Shown here: in pieces, positions 14,085 to 24,200 of the stretch
How positions within the stretch are numbered: position 1 is the stretch's first letter
Layout of the letters: every line of letters begins with the position of its first letter
NCBI RefSeq assembly: GCF_028389875.1
Contig: NC_084702.1
Span: forward strand, 70,467,582-70,531,581
Reading direction: 5' to 3'
DNA from: Rhea pennata
Lineage: Eukaryota > Chordata > Aves > Rheiformes > Rheidae
DNA: 64,000 nt
Position numbers and translations under genes: made by a program
The notes under the pieces: generated by a model
Seen by the model: the letters and a program-made list of their open reading frames with translations, nothing else
Database searches by the model: none
What the model was told of the DNA's origin: nothing

Positions 14085-14725
14085 GGCAATCCCCAGGGAA
14101 CTGTCTCCGGCCCCACAGCCGAGAGGACACACGGCACCAAGATGGTCCCTCACCCTATGGCAAAAGGGATGCTAGGCGCCAAGGGGGTCCCTCACCCCAC
14201 AGCTGGGGGGGGGGCGGGGGGCTCCTCACCCCATGGCCAAGGGGACACCTGGCACCGTGTCCCTCAACCCACAGCCGAGGGGGTCATTCAGCCCCTAGCC
14301 AAGCAGGCACCCAGCACCAAGCGGGTCTCTCCATGGCCGAGGGTCCCTTGCCCCACGGCCGGGGAGGGAACGGGAGGCACCGGGGGGGGGGGAGCCCTCG
14401 CCCCACAGCTGCGCAGGGAACGGGAGGCACGAGGGGGCCCCATGGCCGCGCAAGGAACGGGAGGCACCAGGGGGCCCCTTGCCCCACGGCCGGGGAGGGA
14501 ACGGGAGGCACCGGGGGGGACCCCTCGCCCCACAGCCGGGGAGGGAACGGGAGGCACGGGGGGGGGGCCCATGGCCGCGGAGGGAACGGGAGGCACGGGG
14601 GGGGGGGGGGGGGGGCCCTCGCCCCACGGCCGCGCAGGGAACGGGAGGCACGGGGGGGGGGGGGCCTCGCCCCACGGCCGCGCAGGGAACGGGAGGCAGC
14701 GCCGCCCCCTCGCCTCACGGCCGGG
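14085..14725. repeat. GC-rich minisatellite upstream of CA9
   Basis: Tandem array with a period of roughly 35-55 bp. The clearest unit carries GGGAACGGGAGGCAC followed by a G run and CCCTCGCCCCACGGCCG. About eight clear copies lie between 14,365 and 14,700, with older degenerate copies back to about 14,085. Unit length varies mainly through the G runs. The frames across it are artefacts of the repeat and are not genes. Confidence 0.88.
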
Positions 14726-14978
14726 ACGGCGCCAAGGCGGCCCCTGGCCGACGGGGTCTCCCGCCCCCTGCCCGGGCCCCGGCCGACGGGGTCTCCCGCC
14801 CCCCGCGCAGGGGCTGCGCCGCGCGCCCCGCGCAGGTGCGGGCAGTGGCCGCCGCGGGCCCCCGCCGTGCCGCCCCCCAGGGGGTCGCGGGTTCGAGTCC
14901 CCAGGCGGCCGGAGCGGCGGCGGCGGCGGCGGCTCACCTGGCCGGGCGAACCGGCGGGCAGACTTTGCCTCCAGCCTC

Positions 14979-14986
14979 TATAAAAG
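14979..14986 (+). promoter_or_regulatory. CA9: TATA box of CA9
   Basis: TATAAAAG on the plus strand inside a CpG island, upstream of CA9 exon 1. A start about 30 bp downstream would give a 5' UTR of about 130 bases. From memory, the human CA9 promoter is TATA-less, so this element may be specific to this lineage. Confidence 0.65.
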
Positions 14987-14998
14987 GTAACGGCGGCG

Positions 14999-15005
14999 TG
15001 AGTCA
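14999..15005 (+). promoter_or_regulatory. CA9: AP-1 (TRE) motif
   Basis: Perfect TGAGTCA consensus 12 bases after the TATA box. AP-1 takes part in human CA9 promoter activity, which makes the site plausible. A single 7-mer can occur by chance. Confidence 0.45.
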
Positions 15006-15032
15006 GAGCCCCCGCCTCCCGCCGCCCGCTCT

Positions 15033-15038
15033 CACGTA
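15033..15038 (-). promoter_or_regulatory. CA9: Candidate hypoxia response element core
   Basis: CACGTA on plus, that is TACGTG on minus, contains the HIF core RCGTG. It lies about 25 bases past the expected start site. Human CA9 is controlled by a HIF-1 site (core TACGTG) right next to its start site, so core and placement agree. Occupancy cannot be judged from sequence. Confidence 0.5.
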
Positions 15039-15136
15039 CACACGGCCCGCGCGGGCAGGCAGCCGGGCACACCGAGCCGGCGGCCGCCCCGTCCGTCCGT
15101 CCGTCCGTCCCGCAGCCGGGCGCTCGCTCGCCGGAG

Positions 15137-15239
15137 ATGAGCCGCGCCGCGCTGCCCGCCGCCCTGCTGCTGCTGGCCGGGGCCGCCGCCGCCGCCGCCT
15201 CGCACGGCGCCGAGGACGCGCCGCACTCCCACGAGAGAG
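15137..15239 (+). CDS. CA9: CA9 exon 1 (signal peptide)
   Basis: Starts [20 protein letters not shown], a clear signal peptide, then [13 protein letters not shown]. It ends in phase 1 at a GTGAGC donor. This is the only ATG in frame with the downstream exons here. There is no acidic repeat block as in mammalian CA9. Confidence 0.9.
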
Positions 15240-18200
15240 GTGAGCGGGGCTGCGTGGATGGGTGGGAGGGGGGAAAAGTGCACATCCCGCAGGGCTTGGG
15301 TGCCCCGAAGTGCCCGGGGGCTCCCCCGGGCCGGGTTCGCCCCCTCCGCGCCGCCGCCTTTGTCCCCGCTCCCGCCGGCGGGGGCCCGGCGCCCCCCGCC
15401 CGCCCGTGCGCCGGGGCGGCCGTGCCGCAGCCTCGCCGGTGCACGCGTGTGTGTGCGCGCGCGTGTGTATTTGTGTATGCATGCACCATTCTCTCTCTTC
15501 TTTATTTTTTTTCTTTTTTTTTTTGTCCTGCTAACTCGTTCTTCTCCCCAGCAGATCGGGGGCTTGCAGCCGGAGCGGCGCACCGGCGGGTTCCCGGGGC
15601 CGCCCCGTGGGGCGCAGCGGGACCCGCGGCGAGGTCCCCCCGTGACGGGGCCCCCGTGGCAGGATGCCGCCGGCCTCGCCTCGTCCCCCCACCCCGTGTG
15701 GAGCTGGGCACCGGGGTGACCGTTGTGCTTCCCCCCATCCCCCTGGGGAGCCCCCCTGCCGCTGCTGCTGCTGGGGGTGGCTTTGGGGGGAAGCCCTCCG
15801 TCCTTGGTCTCGGTCCCTTTCCTGACCCATGGGCCGTGGTGCTGCCAGCGTTTGGCCAGGATTTGGGGGCAGTGCCACGCGTTTGCGTTGCATCTGGGGC
15901 TGCGCATGGGGCTGGGACGTTTCTGCCCCTGGCCGCGCTCCTGATGTGGTTGCTGTTACCAGCTTTGCTGGCGGTTTTGTGTTTCCCGGGCAGAGCGCGT
16001 CCTCGGCTCTGGCGCTGGTTAAGGAGTTGCCTTGACCCATGCCAGGACAGGCGCTGCGTGGTCCCAACCCGGCAACTGTTGGGTGCCGGGAGCTGCTTTT
16101 GTTATTGCAATGAATCACGCCTCTTCCCAGAGCCGCTCGAGCTGGGCCGAGCGCTGAGCAGAGGCAGGGACGCACGTGGTCCTTGCACAGAGATGCCGTA
16201 ACCCAGGGCACGGTGCAGCGGGGCTGGTGGGCTGTGCCGGCAGCAGGCGGCCAGGCACCGCGTGGGGCTCGCTGCGCTGGAGCAGGGCTGGCTGTGTAGT
16301 AAGGAGCGGACGGCCTGGCCCGTGGAAGTCCAGGCTGTGCCCCTCTTCGAGGAGCGGGTTTTGGCTAGGACCCGCGAAGGCAGCTGCGTGTCTCGGCATC
16401 GCTGTGAGGCGAGGTGCTGGCACCCTCCCTGCCCCTCCGGAGGCTCGTGGGGGAGGTAGGACTGGTGGCCACTGAGCCCTAGGCACCCTGCCTGAGCCAG
16501 GATTGCCACGGAGGCCTTCCCAGGTTGCCCAGCCCTAGGAGATGTGGAAGGGAGTCCTATAAACCTCTGGCTTGGCCAGGGTCACGTGATACGGATATCT
16601 TTGGGAAACAGTAGCTCCCTTGCTTCCTGCGGCATATTTCCTCTCTCCCAGCCTATCCTGTTCTCCTTTTCCTCCACCTGAGCCCGTTCCTCTTGCTATA
16701 CCCTCCTACTTTAGTCATTCCCTGTCCCCAGGCCCAGGACCAAGGATATCCCTTAGGCTTTCCCCATTTTTTTTCTCCCTTGTGCTCAGACGCCCTATGC
16801 ACAGCAATGTGCTGCTGCCATTTTCTCTTTTCCCTGGCACCCGCGGGCGCAGGAGTGCTTGGTTTTGCAGGGCGCAGGAGCGCGCCACGGTGCAATACCT
16901 GCCCTATGCCTTCCTCCATCCGAGCAGGTCTCCGTGGGGAGCTGGCCCAAGTCCCAGGTGCCGTGGCCCCGTCGGTCCTCCCCTGGGAGCGCAAAGAACA
17001 GTCCCTGCAGCGACCTGTGCTCCTGGTGGCAGATTAAAGGCTGATCCCAAAGGCTTGCAGTGGGTCAGAGTTTATAAACACAAAAGGGCTTTAATGCAGC
17101 CTGGGAGGGATCAGTGCCCCCGTGGCCAGCGCATGGAGCTGTGCCCTGGGAGGGAAGGGCATGTGCAGGGCGGGCGTCTGCGTGGGGAAAGCCGGGCTGC
17201 ACCTGCGGAGGGAGCCTGGCAGCTCGGAGCTGCGTCGCCAGGGCAGAGGTCCCTCGTGGCGGTCCCCAAAAGGGGCACCCGGTTATCTGCCCCACCCCAC
17301 CCCGCTCTGCAGTGCCCAGGTGTGCTGAGGGACCCCCTGCCCGGTCCATCCCCGCGTCCCCGGGGGCCTCGGCTGCTTTCCCGCACGCGATTACACCGCC
17401 GTTGTGCCGGCCCCTCGCCGTTCCACCTGGGCGGCAGGACCTGGCGAGCAGCGCGCTGCCCGACCTCCACGGGACGCTTTGGGGGGTGGCGTGGGGTGTC
17501 ACGGAGGGAAGGGAGCCGCTCGCTGCCGCGCGAGCATCCCAGGAATGGGAGGGTGGAGGGGAAAGGAGCCAGAGGTGGCGAAGTCCTCTCCTTGCATGGT
17601 GCCTCCCAGCACCTGGATTTTTCCCCAGGATTTTGGGAGTGCTCTCCAGCTCCTGCCTGGGCTGCCAGCGCTGGCAGGTAGGGCAGGACGTGCCGAGCTG
17701 CATCACCCGCTGCGGAGACGCAGCCGCCTCTGTTGTGGTGAATGGCAGCGGTTCAGTAGCAAGGAGAACCGGTGTCTGGCAGCTTTCGGAGGGGGAAGAC
17801 CGTGCTCAGCTGGCGAGCGTGGGAGGTAGGCTGCAATTATGCAAATAGAGGTTTGGGCAGGGCGGTGGGTTAACGTTCACCGCTGCAGGATTGCGAATGC
17901 CACCGCGCGGGAGGGACTGGAGTAATGCAGCGCGTCGGGCCGGGGAGATGCCGAGAGGGCATCGGCCACGATGCCTCCTGGCAGCACTCGGCACGTGTGC
18001 CGGGGGGCTCAGGCTCACGCATCTGGGGCTGCGAGATGCTCGCTGGCATGGGTGGCCTGGCTGCTGCTGTAGCTGTGCCCAAATCTGCAGGATTGGGGCA
18101 AACAATTTGGCTGGCTCCAGTGCGTGGATGAGTACTGACAGGTGCTTTTAGCCCTGGATGCTGGGAGACCCCCCAGGGGAATCCGTTGTAGCCGAATTGG

Positions 18201-21200
18201 GATCGATCAGAGTCCTCGGTGCAGCTGCAGCCTTGAGTTTGTCCGCGGGGGCCGGGGCGAGTGGTGCGAGGCTGACGGAGCAGGGAGGCGCCGTGCTATC
18301 GCCCCATCTGCGATCCGGGCTTTGAGGCGGAGTGCGTGGAGCCGAGCAGAAGCGGGGTGCTGGGGCAGGATGTGCCAGTCCAGGCACGCGCCGCGAGCCG
18401 GGACGGCGTGCCCGGCTGCCGTGATGCCGTTCCCAGGCCTGCCCTGAGCTCGGGTGCCCCTCTGGGATGCCGTGTGCCCGTGCTGCAGGAGGGGAGAGCC
18501 GCCAGGGCGTCTCTTGAAGATCCTCATCCCGTCCGTGACTGCTGCCAGTGGAGGATCCTTGCATCCATTTTCTTTCCTCCTTTACCCTCCCGCCAACAGC
18601 GAGCAGTGCAGGCGCCTCTGCAGGGCCTGGCAGAGCTGCCGCCCTCCTCCCCAGCCGCTCCGAGAGGCGGCCTGGGAAATCGCAGCCTGTTCTGACCTTT
18701 CCTGTCATCCTGGCCTTGGTGGTGTCCGTCGTGCCGCAGCTTCTTGCCTGGCGCTTCGTGCTGGGATGGGAGCTGGCACTGCCCGCTCTGCGGTCCGCGC
18801 TGCTCACGTGGAGCCCGTGCACCTGGAGCGCGGGCGTCTTCCAAAGTTTGCACGCATCTTCCTTGCGTTTTTGCTGGGTACCCTGGCTTCGCGGGGAAGG
18901 TCTGGGAAGACTTGGCTGTGACGAGTGGTTCTTTCTCCTGAAGTCGGAGCGAGCGCCCGGCAGAGCGGGGACGCTGGGCTCCCGCGCGTGGGCTGCGCTC
19001 GCCTCGCGCGGGCGGTGCCCGGTGGGACGGGAGCGCGAGGAGCGGGTGGCGAAGCCTGCCTCGGCTCGCCGTGCCCTTCGCTTGCCGCCCCTCCGCGCGC
19101 GCGTGCGGCTGCACCCGGCGCCGGGCCGAGGAGCCCCCCCGGCGGCGCTCCCGAGCGGCAGAAGTGCTGCGGAGACGAGTCCGGAGCTGGCTGTTCCCGT
19201 CTCCGCAGCTCCCGGTGCCCCGAAGCGCCCTCCAAGCCCGCTCCGCCGTGGCCGTGCCCTCCGGCGCGGGGCCTCGTCCTGGTCCATCCTGGCGGGAGCC
19301 AGACCTCAGGCTCACCCGGAGGGACGGAGGCAGCGTCTTTGGTGCGTGCCCCGATCCTCGCTGGGGAGGGGGCGGCAGGGTCCCGCTGCCCGGGACGTCG
19401 GAGAGGGGATCAATCCGGCAGCCTGCCGCGACGGCTCGTGGCGTTTGCCGTGAGGCAGGATGTGGTTTTGGTGCTCGCCTTCCCGGTGAGGAAGGCTGCG
19501 GAGCTGCCTCCGTACGTGCTCGCTCTCGGCACCGCGGGAGGTTGCGGCCGCTCTGGAGTAGCTGGAAGAGAGCGTGTGCGGCTGCGCCGTGACGGGCGAC
19601 TTTTTTCCACTGCTGTAATGATGCTAGCGAACGGCCGAGCCCCGGGTTTCCCCGACGCCTGCGGGTCGCCTGGCCTTGTGCCGGGGCCCCCGAGCCTTTC
19701 GGCGGGAGGCAGAGTCTCCGAGGAGCGGGGCTGCCGGGTGCGCGGGGGCCCGGCGACCCGGGGGCGCTTCCCGCGGGGGAGCGCGGGCTGCCGGCCTTCC
19801 CCTTCCGCTCACGCTGCCTTTTCTCTTCTCTTTTCCTTTCCAAGGTCCCGGCCAGGATCACTGGAGCTACAAAGGTAAATACCCTGCCGTTCCTCCTGCT
19901 TTTTCCTACCCCCTGGGCCCGAGCCAGCCGTGGTTAATGATTGCCGGGCTCCGCGGCTCGCCTTTCCCCGCTGCCCGGGCACCCCGCGGCCGGCGTGACG
20001 GGTTTCCCCGGCCCCCCAGCGCTGCAGGGACGCCCCTCGCCGCCCGGCTCTCCCGGCCCGGTCCCGCGGGCTCTGCTCTCCGGGCTGCGCCCGCAGCCTC
20101 CGCGGGGAGCTTCGCCCTGCCCGGGGGCGAGCTCGCGTCCTCCGCCTGCCGGGCGCCCTCGCTGCGCCGTCTTCTCGCGCTCTTCCCCCCCGGCAGGTCC
20201 CCGCGCGCCGAGGCCCCGTCCGCGGGGGACGCGGAGCCGCTCCCGAGCTCGTTCCCTTCCCCGGCGGTCTCACGGGCGCTCCCTCCCGTCCCCAGACCGG
20301 CCGGAGTGGGCTTCGCGCTACCCGGACTGCGGGGGCGCCGTGCAGTCGCCCATCAACGTCGACACCGCCAGGGCCGGCTTCAGCCCCCAGCTGCGGCCGA
20401 TCCAGCTCTCCGGCTACAGCCTGCCCTCCAAGGAGAGACTCAAGCTGAAAAACAACGGACACACAGGTGGGCGGCCGAGGGGACGCGGCTCCCGGCACCG
20501 CGGGGCTCCTCTGAAGCTCTTCCTCTCCGGTGAGGACAGAGTCTTGCAGGCTTCGTTCACGTCACCTTCAAATCCAGAGGAGCAACGTTAGGCTCTCTGG
20601 CTGTAAGGCCCAAGTGATTTCCCAGGTGGAGTGGAGAAACCAAGAGATGGAGAGGTCACCACTGCCTTTGGGAGCTTGCTCCAGGAATTTGTTGTAATCC
20701 ACACTTAAAAAAAAAAAAATTGACCCTAGTACTCCTGATATGAGTTTGCAGCCATTAGTTCCTCTCCTGCCTTTCACTGTTAAAGGACTATTTGGTCTCT
20801 GATACGGCTCTGCCGTTAAGGTATTTACCTCTTGGCCTTTTAGCCACCATATTGGTTAAATTCCTTAAGCTGTGTTTCAGGATCCTAGTTAACTCAGGAT
20901 CTTTAGGCATTTTTATGGGGTCTTTTAGTTTGCTTCTCCAATTTTAAGACTTTTTTTGGAATGTGCCGACACAACTTACAGTATTTTAGTATCAGGCTCG
21001 CCCTGCCAGATGAGGAGAGAAACCCGCCTCGCTCCTGCTCGCCGCCCCGCAAGTGGGACCGGTGGGTCCCGCTCGCTGCCCTGCCCGCGCGGGAGCGCGT
21101 CGAACGTCTTGCGCGTGCCCACGCCTGCCAGACCCCGAGCTAGGGAAGGGTAGCAGAGACCGTGGCTCGGAAGTTCACCGAAGGGCTGATAAGACGACTC

Positions 21201-24200
21201 CTCGCCGTGGCGGCTAGCGGGACGGATTGAGCTGGTCTGCGAGCACAGCAGGTCCGAGAAGTTGGTCTCGCTGTGCGTGGTCAGAGCAGCTGCGCATTGC
21301 GCGTGCGGAGCTCTGCAATGCCTCCTGCCCTAGCGTGCCTGCATACTTAAACTGTTTGAACTCGGCGGTTGCTATTTTAAACACCCTGGCATCTGGAGTT
21401 GCTTGGTGTTCGGAAAAGCAGTCATGGCGTTTTCAGAGAGGGAAGAAATCATTTCCCGCGTGCTTGTAAGATTTCTTTATTATGGCAACTGCGAGACTTT
21501 TGTCATCATTACGAAAAGCCCAAAGTAACTAAAACGTTGCACATCTACTAAGATATTTGTATAGTTAATCCTTCTTGTACTATACAATGTATAAAGTTCG
21601 GAAATGAGAGTGACTCATATAAATAATAGAAGGAATGCCCCAATTAAGAGAGAAAAAAGAAATGTAAAAGCAGATGAACTTCCAGACAAGGAGTGATTTC
21701 TCACTTCCTGTATTTGAGTTTTGTATCTTTGAGCCCAGTGGCAGGGAACAGGGGAGGAGACGAATGATTCATCATGGCCATATTATGCTCTTAATTCTGA
21801 ATCTCTGCTCCAGCTCAGTGATGTGACCAAGAGCCATTTCACCTATAAATATGGAGGAAGGAAAAGAGTTGATTTAAAAGGAGAAAGAGAAGCTTAGAAA
21901 GCTAGGACAGCCTTTCGCGGGGTTTGGAGATGCTCCTAATATTTTGTGGCACGTCCCAATAACCCAGCTTCAAGGTTTGCCACGTTGCTGCATGAGGACT
22001 GACTTGCTAGCCAGGACTCAGACATGGCTCAAATCAGATTAAAGTAGAAGGCAAATAGAAGTATATATTGGTAGTATCTGTACAGGCAAAATCTTAACTC
22101 TGAATGATTGCAGCAGAGTAATGCTTCCATGACACCAGTTTTAGTGCTCGTCGTAGGCACATAGGTCACTTCATTTTAATGCTCCCAGCTTGTAAAGATT
22201 GTAAAGCCACTTGGCAACTACGCTGCTCTCATAGGTGTTTAACACTCCACCAATATCTTTCTCCATGAATTTTGCCCACAGTCTCTTTATCTTTGCTTGC
22301 TAAATAAATTGTTGGGTAACACCTGGCTTAGATCCTTAGATCCGGCCCCAGAGAGATCCTGCAGAGGAGCTGTTCTGCTTTTCAGCATTTTCACAGAAGC
22401 TACAAAGCTTTTTTTTTTTTTTTTTTTTCCCCCCCACAACCTGAAGCAGAAGGCTGAAGCCTGCTGCTCTGGCAGAGCTCTGTTCACTGTAGCCTCATTA
22501 AGGATTGAAAGTTTGTTTGTTTGTTGTGACCAGTTTCCACAAACCCAAGGTGACTCTTTCCCATGAGAAGTCTCCCCTGCACACCTGGGTGAAGGATCGA
22601 GCTTTGCATTTTACTGACCAGCCTCTTCCGTCTGCCCCTGCAGTTGTCCTTGAGCTGCCCGAGTCGCTGGCCATCACCGGTGGCTATGCCCAGCAGTACA
22701 GAGCTGTGCAGCTGCACCTGCACTGGGGCTCCCCGGCAGAGCCCGGCTCGGAGCACACCGTCGATGATCGCCGCTTCCCCGCGGAGGTAAGGAGCTCCTG
22801 TTCCTCCCTGCCGGCCCTCCGCAGCGCTGCCCCGGGGGCATCCTCGCGGCGCCTGCGCGGGGAAGGCGCTGGAGTGCCGTCCCACGGCCCTGCCTGAGCG
22901 CCGTAGCCATTTGGCAAGGATCTCTGCTCCCGATCGCCTCCGCAGAGCCCGAGTTTAGCGCAGGGCAGCGGCAGCACCTCAAGTAAGAGCCAGCTCCGTG
23001 ATGCAGCCTGCAGCGCCAAAGCAGCCCTCGGGGACGCTCTGCCCGTCGCTGGGCTGGGGTAGAGCTGGTCTGCAGCAGGCACGAGGTGGCCCTGCAGGAG
23101 AGGAAACAAACCTCCCCCGGCATGCCCTGAAATGAGGCCGACTCTCCCTCGGGGGCTGAGCCTGCTCCCCCGCGCTGCAGCCTGTCCGGGGCTGATGGAG
23201 CAGGAGCCGCAGCCGCCCCCGGGCGGGGGGAGCCGGCCCCTGGGCAGCCCGCTGCGGGGGCTGTTTACTGTGTACACACACTGTTTTCCTACTCCGCCGG
23301 TTCCCATCTGGTTTTATCCCTCCTTCTCTAGCACTTGTCCTCAAACCAAACCCAGCTCTGCAGTAGGTCCCTCCCCACCGCCCAGCATGGGTTTGCTGGC
23401 TGCAACTGGGGAAGTTAAGGTGGGGATCCCTTCATGCTCACCATCCTGCAGCAGCACGTTTTCTTGGCCCCACCAGTATATTTGTTCCCTACGATGGGCG
23501 CTTGGCCTGGGTATGTGTCTCTCCCAGGCCTTGCTGTGGCAGACTGGCCCTGTGGAGGCATGCCACCACCTCCTGGAGGTGCCCATGCTGCATCAGGGCT
23601 TGCACCTTTCCCTTCCAGATCCACGTGGTCCACTACAACACCAAGTATGACAACTTTGAGGCCGCCATGGTCCACCCAGATGGCCTGGCAGTGCTGGGAG
23701 CCTTCCTGCAGGTGAGACCAGTAGCTCAGCCTAGGGCAAGAGAGGTAGAAGAGTGGTGGGGAGCAGGACCGAGGTGGGCAGTCAGCCACAGCTGCAGGAC
23801 AGGCAAAGTGCCTGGTGAGAAGGATGTTGAGGGCAGGGCAGCACCGAAGGGCAGGGTGGCCCCAATGGGAAGAAGGGGGCTGACTGGTGCAGGTGCCCCA
23901 TGTTGGGAGCAATTCCTCCCTGCTGTCGCTGCCAACAGCTGCTTGTTCTGCTTTGGTCTTCATGCACTTCATCTCTGGGGGGGGTTTTGCGTTGCAGGTT
24001 GGGCCAAGGGAGAATCCATACTATCGGCAAATACTTGAGCACCTGTACGAAATCCAAGGAGAAGGTAAGGCACTGTCCCACCTCATACTTGTCTTAGGGT
24101 GCAGCAGCCAGGCAGGGAAACCCAGCAGAGGTGCACAGCAGAGAAGGGGAGCAGCATCCAGGGAAGGAGAAAGTTGCACAGCCTGTGCAGAAACAGCTTT

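Larger units (their letters stand above)
14600..15300 (+). promoter_or_regulatory. CA9: CA9 CpG-rich promoter region
   Basis: CpG-dense sequence ending in CA9 exon 1. It holds a TATA box about 158 bp before the ATG, an AP-1 motif and a HIF-type core. The start site is not mapped but should lie about 30 bp past the TATA box, near 15,008. Confidence 0.75.

Noticed and set aside
14890-14900. GGTTCGAGTCC, a perfect tRNA B-box
   Set aside because: No A-box lies at the right distance upstream and the flanks form only three pairs of a T-stem, so there is no tRNA. It is a chance match in the CA9 promoter.
14284-15489. Very long open frames on both strands (up to 401 codons) near the CA9 promoter
   Set aside because: They are caused by extreme GC content and by the minisatellite, which keeps stops out. 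The peptides are Pro/Arg/Gly repeats with no domain.
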